Source: Microcoleus asticus IPMA8
GTDB lineage: Bacteria; Cyanobacteriota; Cyanobacteriia; Cyanobacteriales; Microcoleaceae
Reading direction: 5' to 3'
DNA: 45,471 nt
Assembly (NCBI RefSeq): GCF_013179805.1
Contig: NZ_SRRZ01000057.1
Span: forward strand, 1-45,471
Below, piece by piece: positions 18,901 to 27,785 of the stretch. The notes below the pieces were generated by a model, which saw nothing but the letters and a program-made list of their open reading frames with translations, had not been told where the DNA came from and ran no database searches. How positions within the stretch are numbered: position 1 is the first letter of the stretch; each line of letters begins with the position of its first letter. Both the position numbers and the translations under genes were made by a program.

Positions 18901-21569
18901 TCAATATTGGCGTCCAAAAATCGCCAAACTCTATGTTCCGGCTGCCATTTTTATTCCAAGCTTCAACGGCCCAGTTGTACTCCTGACCCGCTGTCAAAGT
19001 GAGGTTGTCAGGTAGCGTGAAGCTGGTATTTGTACCTTCAATAAATGTTTGACCGCCATCCAAAGTCCACTTGCCAATGTCGTCGTCACCTTTTTTCCAA
19101 GTTGCAGTTAGAATTCGGTTGGGGTTGAAGTCGTTCTCTTGGCTGCGGTAAAAAGAAGTATTCCAAGGTTTTGTCAATAAGTCCAACTGTTCTGGTTTGC
19201 TCAATCCTTGGTTGAAAAGAAATTCGTTGCCATTCGGGTCTGGTAAATCGACAACTTCATCCCACGGCAGCAGTCCTTCACCTTCATCGAATACGCTGAG
19301 GAAGAGGTTAACTTCTTCTACATTTTCACTCGGCAATTCGTCAAATTCCCATTCTAAAGTAGGAGTCAAGTCATTTGAACTGTCCCCTGGCCCAGTTAAA
19401 TCCAACCAATCCAGCGGTGTCGCCGCCAAACCGCGAGAGTTAGTCGCAGCAACGGGAGCTCGCTTGCTACCAGGCGGCACGCCGTAAGTATACTGGCTGT
19501 TCGCATCAGTCAGAATCTGGAAGTCAGCAGCAACACTAACCGCTGGGTTAATATTATCGATGGGTACTGTGGAAAGGTCAGCAACCGTAGCATTTCGTGC
19601 TGTAGTGCTGTCGAACAAAGGCAGCCCGACACCCCGACCTTTAGCATCAATTTGAAATTGAGCGGGGTTTGTCACTGTTTTGACGAATTCTTCAGTGTCA
19701 AAAACATACACCTTGCCATTAGCACCGCTCAAATTGGGATAAGAAGCATAGAGGTACTTGCTGTCACTAGAAAGCACTAAATCAGTAGTCAATCCGTCAG
19801 GAATTGGTCGAGTTGCTGCTAGTAATTGCGGATTCGTCAGCGGGTCTTTGATAATGCCGATATTGCTCCCGGCCCGCGGGTCTCCATCCACGCTGGGCAA
19901 TTCCTGACCGAAAAATTTCGCGTCCGAATTGCGACCCACAACAAACGCATAACTCGCATCCGGTAAAACAGTTACCGAAACTCCCTCATTCAGATCAAAG
20001 TAATCAAAGTCGGAACCCAGCCCTAAATTTGCATAGCGAGTAGTCGCAGCAAAACTCAGCGGCTCGTTATTAGTAATATCCAGTACCCCAAATCCTTTGC
20101 TATCTTTCCCGCTGTTTGTAAACGTCATCTTCAGCGGATCGACCGTAGAAGCTAATCCTTCTACCCCTTCATCGGCTGTTATATTTCCAATTAATTGATT
20201 CCACTTTTTAGGGTTCTGACTGGGGTCGCTGGGTCGGTCTTTGGGGTCAATATTTACAACGTAAATCTGGCTGTTCAAACCGTTCGGTGCGGTAACGAAT
20301 AGCTTCTTTCCGTCGCTGCTAATTGCCATCTGCCGCAAACCGCTGGGTGCTGCACCAACTGTAATAGTTTGGGTAACTTGGTGATACTTGGAGGAGAACG
20401 GGTTGATATCGAGAACGTATATGGAATTGCCGCCAGCTTTGCCGTCAGCAATGTAAGCGTATTGGTCGCGGGAATCAAGTACAATTGAACGAGGCGATGC
20501 ACCGCTAGGCAAATCGATCGGGTTTAAGCCAGCTACATCCGCTTTAGTATCTACCTGCTGGCGGGTTATCGGATCGACCAAAGCCACTCTACCGGAAGCT
20601 TCCAGGGGTACGTACACGCGAGAACCGTCGCTAGTTACAGTCAAATCTCTGGCTCTATCTAGCCGATCGTCCGTACCTACAGCAATGTTACCAATTAGCA
20701 AGTCGCTGCTGTTAGTTGTTGCCACAACAGATTCGGGGTCGGAAGCGTTGAGTACGGCGATTCTATCCGCTGTCCACTGGGCCCCAAAAACATATTCTGT
20801 ATCGTTTTCAATCCGGTAGGAATTGCTGTTGTAGAGAATTTCTGTTGCTGGTTCTGCCGGATTTTGACTGACTTTTTCATTCTGTTTGCGGCCCAGGACG
20901 ATCCGGGAATCGCCCAAGGGTACGGTGTCGGGAACTCTGACGGCTACTTCAAATTGATTGTCTGCTAATTCGCGACTGAGGTTGGTTAATATTGTGCCTT
21001 CGTAAGTTTGGCCGCCAACATAAAATTTTACTACTAAATCGCTGAATTGGCTACCTTTTGGGTCGCCAAAGTTGTCTGCTAAAACGTTGCTCCCCGTCAG
21101 GAACAAAACAGGTAAATTATTCTCAAAAGGTTGATTGTTTGCGTCTTTGAATTTGAGTTCGGCACTTTCAATCTGTGGAGAATTTTTGGGATTGGCCGCA
21201 TTTGGAGCGAGTTGAGATGCGCGTCTTTCCGCAAAAATACCCTCTTTACCGAAGTAGTCGATTTGTCTTTCGTTTACAGGTTCGCCAGTGAGAGTATCGA
21301 GTTCAAAAGATTTTTTTACGGGGGGGGGTAAAACTGAAATCCTTTAATTTGGGGCTAAAATTGATGGATTTGGAGGAGATTGCGGTGTCTTCGGGGTTAT
21401 TGTTAAAACTGTCGGGAAGTCCGGGGAGTGCTGGTTCTGGGGTAGGGCTGCTAAGGGCTTGAGGATTGAGTGAGTTTGCGCTATTTAGGTCGAGTTCAGG
21501 TATTAAGTTCGTTTCACCAATAGGGAATTGCTCTTGACTGTTGAAGGGCGATTTATTTAAAAATTTCAT
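15950..21569 (-). CDS. Giant beta-propeller / alpha-beta-hydrolase / DNA-RNA non-specific endonuclease protein (frameshifted)
   Basis: Main open frame runs from about 21343 to 15950 with no ATG in its first part. A separate short frame from ATG 21569 (MKFLNKSPFNSQ) enters it if one base is removed at 21311-21328. The joined product would be ~1872 residues. Positions here count from the TTG at 21106 (add 154 for the joined product). N-terminus: IPT-like strands. ~130-470: YVTN-type beta-propeller repeats. ~770-1000: alpha/beta-hydrolase with VLTHGF and the nucleophile elbow GFSRG (Ser905). ~1180-1370: beta-sandwich, carbohydrate-binding-like. ~1420-1680: NUC1-type endonuclease with ERGHMTP (His1520), then SNMLPQHEDNNRGAWQNFE holding the metal Asn. 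A secreted or surface enzyme is plausible, yet no classical signal peptide is seen. Whether it is expressed is uncertain. Confidence 0.8.
21311..21328 (-). other. Homopolymer frameshift site (C9 then A7 on the coding strand)
   Basis: Read on the minus strand: ACCCCCCCCCGTAAAAAAAT. With nine C and seven A, the N-terminal frame ends ten codons after the aspartate of KDFSFTPP, at TGA. Losing one C (C8) or one A (A6) joins it directly to the main frame as KDFSFTPPVKKSFELD or KDFSFTPPRKKSFELD. Homopolymers of this size slip during replication or transcription. Possible readings: phase variation, transcriptional slippage, a fixed mutation, or a sequencing error. Confidence 0.75.
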
Positions 21570-21779
21570 ATTTGGTTTGGTAGATGCAAACAAGCGGTAC
21601 AAACTTGTCTTGTTGTTACTATCTGACCATAGGAAAATCTTTTTGTCAAGCTGTTGAGGCAGAAATGTTGATTATTGTTATAAAACTTTACATCATCTTC
21701 TAGATTCCTGGTACGATCGCCCTCAATTGGGCAAAAACAATCTCGATAATCAGGTGATAGAGCAATTGCAGCAGCATAA

Positions 21780-22364
21780 TTAAGAACGAGAAATTAAAGA
21801 ACGAATGTAAAAATACACCGCTCCAATTAAGTAAAAACAATTCACCCAAATCAACAATCCTTTACCAACATAAGAATTAACAAAACCAAAAACGCGGTAA
21901 GTTGACAGCAGCACTAACAACATTTCAACCAGAGAAACAATTGACCCGTAGTGCTTCCGATCCCACTAAGAAAACGGACTGATAAAACGGTAATTGCTGA
22001 ACGGAAAAAAGTGGCGGTGAGCGTCGTCATTGTGGACAGGCAAATCTCCCAGAGAGTGCAGGATCGTGCTGACAAACAGAATTTGCACGCTTTGCCAGCC
22101 AAAGTAATAAGCAATTAGCAAACCAATAACCGCAAGGGGAATTGAATGAAACAGAGCCACAAAATTTTGCACAAAAGGCTCATAATATGCTTTTGACCAA
22201 ATTGTAGCTGCGGGCAAGCGAGCAATGTATTTCGCCCAAAAGTAAAATAAAAATATCGGAATATCCGGCAAAATTCCGCCGATCGCAATAATGAGATTAG
22301 CTTGCGGCAGTTGCGGTTTCCCGAGAATTGCCAGATTGATAATAGCGTGGCTGGGAGTCTTCAT
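21780..22364 (-). pseudogene. Conserved membrane protein (metal-dependent-hydrolase-like) with one internal TAG
   Basis: ATG 22364 opens MKTPSHAIINLAILGKPQLP. The frame has several membrane segments and the histidine-rich block LPVHNDDAHRHFFPFSNYRF typical of small membrane-bound metal-dependent hydrolases of cyanobacteria. It reaches TAG at 21966-21968 after 132 residues. The same frame then stays open for 61 more codons to TAA at 21780-21782, still encoding family-like sequence (WDRKHYG, VSLVEMLLVLLSTYRVFGF, a further membrane span). A single Tyr-to-stop change (SYWD to S-stop-WD) explains this. Stretch 21603-21779, before the giant gene's start, shows no gene. Either a recent pseudogene or a truncated but working protein. 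Confidence 0.75.
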
Positions 22365-22366
22365 AA

Positions 22367-22430
22367 GTAGGGTGCGTCAACTAGGATTATCTTATTCATA
22401 ATTAATCAGATGTGGGCTGACGCACCCTAC
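22367..22430. repeat. Inverted repeat GTAGGGTGCGTCA / TGACGCACCCTAC
   Basis: Perfect 13-base arms at 22367-22379 and 22418-22430 around a 38-base AT-rich spacer. It lies between the thioredoxin stop and the start of the broken membrane-protein gene, both on the minus strand. It could fold into a hairpin that ends thioredoxin transcription, although no T-run follows. The same GTAGGGTGCG core appears at 29530, so it is a dispersed element. Confidence 0.75.
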
Positions 22431-22451
22431 GTGTGAGATAATTAGCTCCGG

Positions 22452-22769
22452 CTACAAGTAAGGTTGCACTCGATCGATCAACTGCGCCGCTTGCATCACT
22501 CCCTCTATTCGATCGACCTCAGCGCCATTTTTGAACAGCACCAAAGTCGGCAAAGCATAAATGTGATGCTGCGACGCCAACTGTTCGTACTTATCGGTGT
22601 CAATTTTGACAACCATCAGCTTGTCTTTCATCTGACCGCTCACTTGCTCTAAAATCGGTGCCATCATCTGACAAGGCCCGCACCAAGTAGCGTAAAAATC
22701 TACCAACACCGGCAAGTCAGAGCCCGATAGTAACTCCTCAAAACTGCTGAACTGTTTTTGAACTGCCAT
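22452..22769 (-). CDS. Thioredoxin (y-type-like)
   Basis: 105 residues, the standard size. Redox-active WCGPC with Cys30 and Cys33 (VDFYATWCGPCQMMAP), then VVKIDTDKYEQLA, the cis-proline loop ALPTLVLF, and the C-terminal GVMQAAQLIDRVQPYL. Reduces disulfides in target proteins. The wording around the active site and KIDTDKY is closest in my memory to the y-type thioredoxins of cyanobacteria and plastids; that subgroup call is tentative. ATG at 22769. It is divergent from fabG with 73 bases between the two start codons, so both promoters lie there. Confidence 0.93.
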   Translation of the reverse strand: MAVQKQFSSFEELLSGSDLPVLVDFYATWCGPCQMMAPILEQVSGQMKDKLMVVKIDTDKYEQLASQHHIYALPTLVLFKNGAEVDRIEGVMQAAQLIDRVQPYL

Positions 22770-22842
22770 AAGACAAAATAATTTTTTGGGTTCTGGCTCG
22801 ATTTTAGTGCAAAATTCTCTGGTAGATTGCGAGGATACAATT

Positions 22843-23607
22843 ATGGAATTATTACCAGAGACTTTTCAGAGATTGCGGGGTCAAGTTGCTGTCGTGACCG
22901 GTGCGTCGCGGGGAATCGGCCGCGCCGTTGCTCTAACATTAGCCGCAGAGGGCGCTAAAGTCGCCGTCAACTATGCGAGTTCGAGTGCTGCTGCTGATGA
23001 GGTGGTAGCAGAAATAGTCGCTGCTGGAGGAGAAGCTGTCGCACTTGCAGCAGATGTCTCGAAAACTGAGCAAGTAGATTTACTCACCAGTAATGTCATG
23101 GAAAAATGGGGACGGATTGACATTTTGGTGAACAATGCAGGCATTACTCGCGATACTTTGCTATTGCGGATGAAGTTGGAAGATTGGCAAGCGGTAATTG
23201 ATTTGAATTTAACTGGCGTGTTTTTGTGTGCGAAAGCTGCGAGTAAAATCATGCTGAAGCAGCGAAGCGGCCGAATTATTAATATTGCTTCGGTTGCTGG
23301 GCAAATGGGCAATCCCGGACAAGCTAATTACAGTGCGGCGAAGGCTGGGGTAATTGGGTTTACTAAAACTGTGGCTAAGGAGTTGGCGAGTCGCGGGATT
23401 ACTGTGAATGCAGTTGCACCGGGTTTTATCACCACAGATATGACTAAGGATGTCAAGTCTGATGAGATTTTGAAGTATATCCCGCTGGGGAGATATGGGG
23501 AAGTTGAGGAAGTTGCGGGGATGGTAAAGTTTTTGGCGGCAGATGCGGCAGCGGCTTATATAACCGGGCAGGTTTTTAATGTGGATGGGGGGATGGTGAT
23601 GGCTTAG
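22843..23607 (+). CDS. fabG: 3-oxoacyl-[acyl-carrier-protein] reductase
   Basis: 254 residues from ATG 22843 (MELLPETFQRLRGQVAVVTG); the frame is open upstream to a TTG at 22786 but only the ATG gives the family length. NADPH-dependent reduction of 3-oxoacyl-ACP in fatty acid elongation. Short-chain dehydrogenase marks: TGASRGIG (19-26), NNAGITRD, catalytic Ser150, Tyr163 and Lys167 (ANYSAAKAG), and the C-terminal YITGQVFNVDGGMVM. Cyanobacteria also have PhaB-like acetoacetyl-CoA reductases, but the sequence and lone position favour FabG. Convergent with the HD gene downstream. Confidence 0.93.
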   Translation: MELLPETFQRLRGQVAVVTGASRGIGRAVALTLAAEGAKVAVNYASSSAAADEVVAEIVAAGGEAVALAADVSKTEQVDLLTSNVMEKWGRIDILVNNAGITRDTLLLRMKLEDWQAVIDLNLTGVFLCAKAASKIMLKQRSGRIINIASVAGQMGNPGQANYSAAKAGVIGFTKTVAKELASRGITVNAVAPGFITTDMTKDVKSDEILKYIPLGRYGEVEEVAGMVKFLAADAAAAYITGQVFNVDGGMVMA

Positions 23608-23622
23608 GATTTGGGGATTTTT

Positions 23623-23666
23623 TTAACCGCAGATGAACGCGGATGAACGCGGATATTTGCGGTTAA
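23623..23666. repeat. Hairpin with GATGAACGCG tandem repeat between convergent genes
   Basis: TTAACCGCA (23623-23631) pairs with TGCGGTTAA (23658-23666); the loop holds two tandem GATGAACGCG units. It sits 15 bases past the fabG stop and just before the stop of the opposing HD gene, so it may act as a bidirectional terminator. Such GATGAACGCGGAT units are common in cyanobacterial spacers. Confidence 0.6.
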
Positions 23667-23669
23667 TAA

Positions 23670-24188
23670 TTATTTTAGGGCGGCACGCAACTGACTGAGG
23701 ACTTTTTTGTATTTGGCCATACGTTGAAAATCTGCCTCTGTCGGATTGGCGATGCGACGAAGATCGAGGTTATGACTAACATCAGCGATTTTGACTGGCA
23801 ATGCGATCGGGTTGGCAATCACACGCTCTAAATAAGCTGCATAAGCTTCTCCTTCTATTTTGGTAATCGCCTCGATCGCCGAGACGAGAACTTCAGGAAA
23901 ACCTTCGCTTCTAAGTTGCTCAAGTGTAAGTTCAGAATCTTCGACCGCATCGTGTAGCACCGCTACGATTTTCTGATCTATAGAATTTACATTTTCCATC
24001 ACAAATAGCGGATGATCGAAATAGGGATTGCCTGCCTTATCAACCTGGCCCTCATGAGCTTTTGCGGCGATCGCGATCGCTCGTTGTAGTAATAATTCGT
24101 AATCGAAATTCATATTTGACAACATAGTAAAGAATTTCTCTATTATAGTTTCATCCCCCTCGCGGGGAAAAGCTAAGTAGTCGGACAT
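23670..24188 (-). CDS. HD-domain protein, small alarmone hydrolase-like
   Basis: 172 residues from ATG 24188; an internal ATG at 24113 (MNFDYELLLQRAIAIAAKAH) gives 147 residues and better matches the usual opening, so the true start is open. Resembles the hydrolase domain of RelA/SpoT and MESH1-like small alarmone hydrolases: AKAHEGQVDKAGNPYFDHPL, the HD pair AVLHDAVEDS, and the later metal/active-site block VKIADVSHNLD. No synthetase domain. Expected to remove pyrophosphate from (p)ppGpp or a related nucleotide. It is the last gene of a minus-strand run after the cyclase and Nudix genes, with a 69-base gap upstream that carries a GGACTTACGCAA repeat. Confidence 0.85.
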   Translation of the reverse strand: MSDYLAFPREGDETIIEKFFTMLSNMNFDYELLLQRAIAIAAKAHEGQVDKAGNPYFDHPLFVMENVNSIDQKIVAVLHDAVEDSELTLEQLRSEGFPEVLVSAIEAITKIEGEAYAAYLERVIANPIALPVKIADVSHNLDLRRIANPTEADFQRMAKYKKVLSQLRAALK

Positions 24189-24257
24189 AAATAGGACTTA
24201 CGCAAGAGAGTAAATTTTTCACTGTTTATGTATGGTGTAAGCTACGTACTGCGCACT

Positions 24258-24698
24258 CTACATACACAGGTTATTTGATTTTAAATATTCTTGCAACAAT
24301 TTCCAAGCCATTTGAGTACCCTCCCCTGCATTGACTTTCTCGAAATCGACATCTTTTCTCAAAACTACAAAACCCACACCTTCTTTGATTTCTATTTTTT
24401 CAATATTGCTAACTTTTGCCAAAAATAGGTGATTTTTTTGGATAAATTTTGGATTATTGTTTTTCATGTAAATAAAAGTTGTGATAAATGCAATGTTGCA
24501 ATCGCTTTTTAGGCTAGTTTCTTCCTCCAATTCTCGCACTGCTGCTTGCTGTGGACTTTCTCCAGTGTCCACGCCACCACCAAAAGTAGAAAGCATTCCT
24601 TGGCTTGCAATACCTGGAATATTATCTCGCAGTTGTGCGACTATCTGACCGTTCGGGAGCATGATAAAAATGCGGACTATTGAATTGGGAATATTCAT
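24258..24698 (-). CDS. Nudix hydrolase
   Basis: 146 residues. The Nudix box is visible as GGVDTGESPQQAAVRELEEE followed by TSL, so the consensus Gly near its end is Ser, while the metal-binding RExxEE is intact. Nudix enzymes split nucleoside diphosphates linked to another moiety; the substrate cannot be read from sequence. N-terminal strands (SIVRIFIMLPNGQIVAQLRD) fit the fold. ATG at 24698. It lies 36 bases after the cyclase gene on the same strand, probably one transcript. Confidence 0.9.
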   Translation of the reverse strand: MNIPNSIVRIFIMLPNGQIVAQLRDNIPGIASQGMLSTFGGGVDTGESPQQAAVRELEEETSLKSDCNIAFITTFIYMKNNNPKFIQKNHLFLAKVSNIEKIEIKEGVGFVVLRKDVDFEKVNAGEGTQMAWKLLQEYLKSNNLCM

Positions 24699-24734
24699 CT
24701 TATCAAGGGAATAACAAAACTTAAAAAAGTTGCT

Positions 24735-25790
24735 CTATAGTTTTCTAATTTGAATCCAAATTTTATTAATCCAATTGTACACCGCAGCATACAAAGCCAA
24801 CAATTTATTGACAAAACTTTGCCAAATAGAACGTTCCCTTACTTCAGAAACTTTTTTGATTTCCACGGGCAGCGGCGGCATCCCGACAACTTCATACAGC
24901 GGATATTCGCCACTTTTCCCCGGAATTGGCACGGATACGCACCGATCGACGATCGCCAATTCCTTAACTTCCTGATAAGTCTCCTCGGAAATCAGTAAAC
25001 TTGTTCCCACTTGCTTATTAGCAGCTTCGATCCGGCTGGCAAAATTCACCGCATCTCCGATCGCCGTCACTGTCTGATTTTTAGACGCCCCCAAATTCCC
25101 CACAACCACCCAGCCGCAGTGAATGCCAATCCCAATCCGCAATCGGTGACGGTACAAATTTTCAAAATAGGGATTGAGTTTCTCTAGTTCCTCTAGCATC
25201 TCCACCCCAGCCCTCACTGCTTGTTCCGCAGCTTTGTCGGGATTTTCCAACCCAAACAGCGCCATTAAACCGTCACCCATATAATTATTAATCATCCCGC
25301 CATTCCGATTGATCGCAAAACCCATTTTTTGGAAATAGCGATTTAAAACATAGATTACATCGTAGGGTAACAGCGATTCTGCAAAAGGCGTAAATCCTCG
25401 AATATCCGCAAACAAAATCGCAATTTTTTTCTCTTGTCCGACAGGAGGAGAAATTGACTTTCCCGCCATTTGGTCGGTAAATGATTCCAAGTCTTCAGAA
25501 TCGATCGCCAATCGGCGCAAAATCACCTTGCCACCTGCAACCTGCGTCTGACAAGCCAGCCTAATTTCCGGTTCTAAACGCAATTTTTTGGCAAGTTCCT
25601 CTTCCGGCGAAGTGCGCGGAGAGCAAAATTCTAAACCTTCGACAATCAATACCCGGCAAGTCGAACACCGGCCGCTACCGCCGCAGATGTGGGTGTGCGG
25701 AATGCCCGCACGCAGGGAAGCTTCGAGAATTATATTGTCGTCGTCTACCTCGATCGTGCGATCGTCCGGCAGATAGTGAATCTGTGGCAT
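24735..25790 (-). CDS. Adenylate/guanylate cyclase with N-terminal [2Fe-2S] ferredoxin domain
   Basis: 351 residues. Residues 1-95 are a plant-type ferredoxin domain with the cluster cysteines Cys36, Cys42, Cys45 and Cys80 (HICGGSGRCSTC, then LAC). Residues ~118-290 are a class III cyclase catalytic domain: metal aspartates Asp129 (ILFADIRGFTPF) and Asp173 (NYMGDGLMALFG), and the transition-state block AIGDAVNFASRIEAAN. The C-terminus ends in a Trp-rich, amphipathic or weakly hydrophobic helix that may touch the membrane. Makes cAMP (or cGMP), probably under redox control through the iron-sulfur cluster; that control is inferred from the fusion. ATG at 25790. Leads the minus-strand run with the Nudix and HD genes. 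Confidence 0.93.
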   Translation of the reverse strand: MPQIHYLPDDRTIEVDDDNIILEASLRAGIPHTHICGGSGRCSTCRVLIVEGLEFCSPRTSPEEELAKKLRLEPEIRLACQTQVAGGKVILRRLAIDSEDLESFTDQMAGKSISPPVGQEKKIAILFADIRGFTPFAESLLPYDVIYVLNRYFQKMGFAINRNGGMINNYMGDGLMALFGLENPDKAAEQAVRAGVEMLEELEKLNPYFENLYRHRLRIGIGIHCGWVVVGNLGASKNQTVTAIGDAVNFASRIEAANKQVGTSLLISEETYQEVKELAIVDRCVSVPIPGKSGEYPLYEVVGMPPLPVEIKKVSEVRERSIWQSFVNKLLALYAAVYNWINKIWIQIRKL

Positions 25791-26342
25791 ATGTGGCGCG
25801 TCTAGCTAATTAGCGAGGAATCTCGCGGACATCTGTTATTGCAGCGAACCTGTATGCAAACCCGGTTTCTCGGCATTTTTTATGTATCCCCTGATTCCTT
25901 AACTATAAATCGCGATCGGCATTTGCTTCTGGTTGCGTCAGATCGAGCGGCCAACTGACACCAGTTTAAAAAAAGAATGCAACTCTAGGCAATAGTCCAA
26001 CTCTTAGCTCATCAGTCATTGCCAATTCTCAAATCTAAAATGGTATAACTGAGCACTAAAATCGCCATCGCACCGTGAAAATACCCCATTCAAGCTGTGG
26101 AGTTAATCTGAAATCTAAAATCTAAAATCTAAAATTGGCTGACATAATTCTTAATAAAATTAAGCTCGCCCAAAACCCTATAAATCCGTTATCAAATCCC
26201 CCTCAATCGCCATATATTTTTAGGATTTTGGGAAGTTTTGCTGTGCAAACCTTACTTGGCAATAGTTTCAGCTTTTTGGCTCTCTAACAACCAGCCAATT
26301 TTCGTGAGATAGAATAGCAGCATCTTTAAAACCTGTATAACC
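25791..26342. other. Spacer between divergent cyclase and methyltransferase genes
   Basis: 552 bases with no convincing gene. It holds a TAAAATC array at 26116-26136 (three copies, the last ending in T), a single copy near 26034, and AT-rich sequence. Both divergent promoters must lie here; I cannot place them with confidence. Confidence 0.6.
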
Positions 26343-27476
26343 ATGAGTTCATCAACAGCCCTACAAAACCTCGAAAAGCACATTCCCATCGTGGGAGATG
26401 TGCATACCAAAAGTCCGATCGCCTACGGAGCAACCCGCCTCGCAGTCAGTGCTGTTAACACGGTGCAAATGGCAGTAGCAGAGTCTTACATCAACGGATT
26501 AGAAGTCCCAGATTCAGTATTGCGATCGCTTTTTGATACCTGTATGCCCGTCTTTTTTAAGCATTTCCCGTCCCTCCTTGCACCCTACGAATGGGTACTA
26601 ACAGAAACAGACAATACAGCCGAAGGGCCGCGGGATTTAATGAAGATTCAGTACGACTTACCTCAAGCCATGCTGAATCCGATGTTAGGCGACGGCAAAC
26701 TCATTTATCCTAAATACAGCATGGGGTTGTGGGAAAAAGGAGCCACCAATCTGGAACAATCCCAAATGCAAATGATTGATGATGTGATTGAGAAGCTAGA
26801 CATTCAGGATGGCGACAATATTTTAGACTTTGGCTGCGGTTGGGGTTGCGTTCCCAATTACATTCTTTCCAAATTCCCCAATGTCACCTTTACTGGCATT
26901 AACCTCAGTCACCACCAATGCGACTATATGCGTCAGAAGATGCAAGACCCCGAAAGCTACCTCAGTTCAGGTCGATTTACCCTATATGAAGGCGATTTGA
27001 ACGACGCCAACTTCGAGACAAAATTTGACAAAATTCTCTCGATAGGCGTTTTTTGTCATGTAGGCAATTTAACGCAAGCTTTCCAAAAGCTCGCCTCTTT
27101 CCTGAAGGATAACGGCAAAGTTTTCATTCACATCATCACAGTTCGCACTCCCAACAATATATCCAGTGTTTTCACCCACAAATACATTTTCCCCCACGGC
27201 CGTTACTGGAAATATGATGCAGTTCCCAGCCACAATAAAGACCTCAAGACCATTAAGAGATGGTATATCAACGGATCTAATTACTCCAAAACATTTGCTA
27301 ACTGGCTGAAAAACTTTGACGATTCTCAGGCAATAGTCAAAGATTTGGACTACGGCATCGACTATGCCAAATTTCGCCGCATTTGGCGGTTTTACTTGAT
27401 TTGGTTTGTGGCTAATTTCGCGAGTTGCGACGGCGAATACAACGGTAACGGCCAATATTTAATGGTTCGTGCCTAA
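26343..27476 (+). CDS. Cyclopropane-fatty-acid-synthase-like SAM methyltransferase
   Basis: 377 residues. SAM-binding motif I is NILDFGCGWGCVPNYI (~160-172), followed by FTGINLSHHQCDYM and GDLNDANFETKFDKILSIGV. That order and spacing are characteristic of the CFA synthase/mycolic acid cyclopropane synthase family, and of the related plant-like N-methyltransferases. CFA enzymes transfer a methylene group from SAM to a double bond of a membrane lipid acyl chain. The N-terminal ~130 residues differ from E. coli Cfa, so the substrate may not be a phospholipid. ATG at 26343. It precedes the lipoxygenase gene on the same strand (309-base gap) and is near the desaturase, which supports a lipid substrate. 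Confidence 0.85.
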   Translation: MSSSTALQNLEKHIPIVGDVHTKSPIAYGATRLAVSAVNTVQMAVAESYINGLEVPDSVLRSLFDTCMPVFFKHFPSLLAPYEWVLTETDNTAEGPRDLMKIQYDLPQAMLNPMLGDGKLIYPKYSMGLWEKGATNLEQSQMQMIDDVIEKLDIQDGDNILDFGCGWGCVPNYILSKFPNVTFTGINLSHHQCDYMRQKMQDPESYLSSGRFTLYEGDLNDANFETKFDKILSIGVFCHVGNLTQAFQKLASFLKDNGKVFIHIITVRTPNNISSVFTHKYIFPHGRYWKYDAVPSHNKDLKTIKRWYINGSNYSKTFANWLKNFDDSQAIVKDLDYGIDYAKFRRIWRFYLIWFVANFASCDGEYNGNGQYLMVRA

Positions 27477-27517
27477 CCGCTAATCAGTAGACCAAGCTCA
27501 AACAACCTAACACCCTG

Positions 27518-27546
27518 AACCCTGACTTCTTTGAGAAGTCGGGGTT
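27518..27546. repeat. Hairpin AACCCTGACTTCT / AGAAGTCGGGGTT in the spacer before the lipoxygenase gene
   Basis: Thirteen-base arms (27518-27530, 27534-27546) with one G-T pair and a three-base loop, 42 bases past the methyltransferase stop. There is no T-run. It could end or attenuate transcription from the methyltransferase gene. The rest of spacer 27477-27785 is AT-rich with no gene; the lipoxygenase promoter probably lies in 27600-27780. Confidence 0.65.
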
Positions 27547-27785
27547 CTCAAGTGCGAGCTACTTATCGGGAAAATGAAAGTTTTCTAGGTTGATTTAAGG
27601 CGATCGAGAAGTGTTGCCTTCTGTTGAGAAATTTGTTTGAGTTTAAAAAAGTCCGGAATCAGATTATCGATCGGCGAAGAATGAATATATCAAGCGCGAT
27701 CCTGCGCAATACTTTTTAAATTCCCTCCCCGATCGGTAGTGATGATATCCGATATTTTACTACAAAAAAAGGGTTGATTTATACA

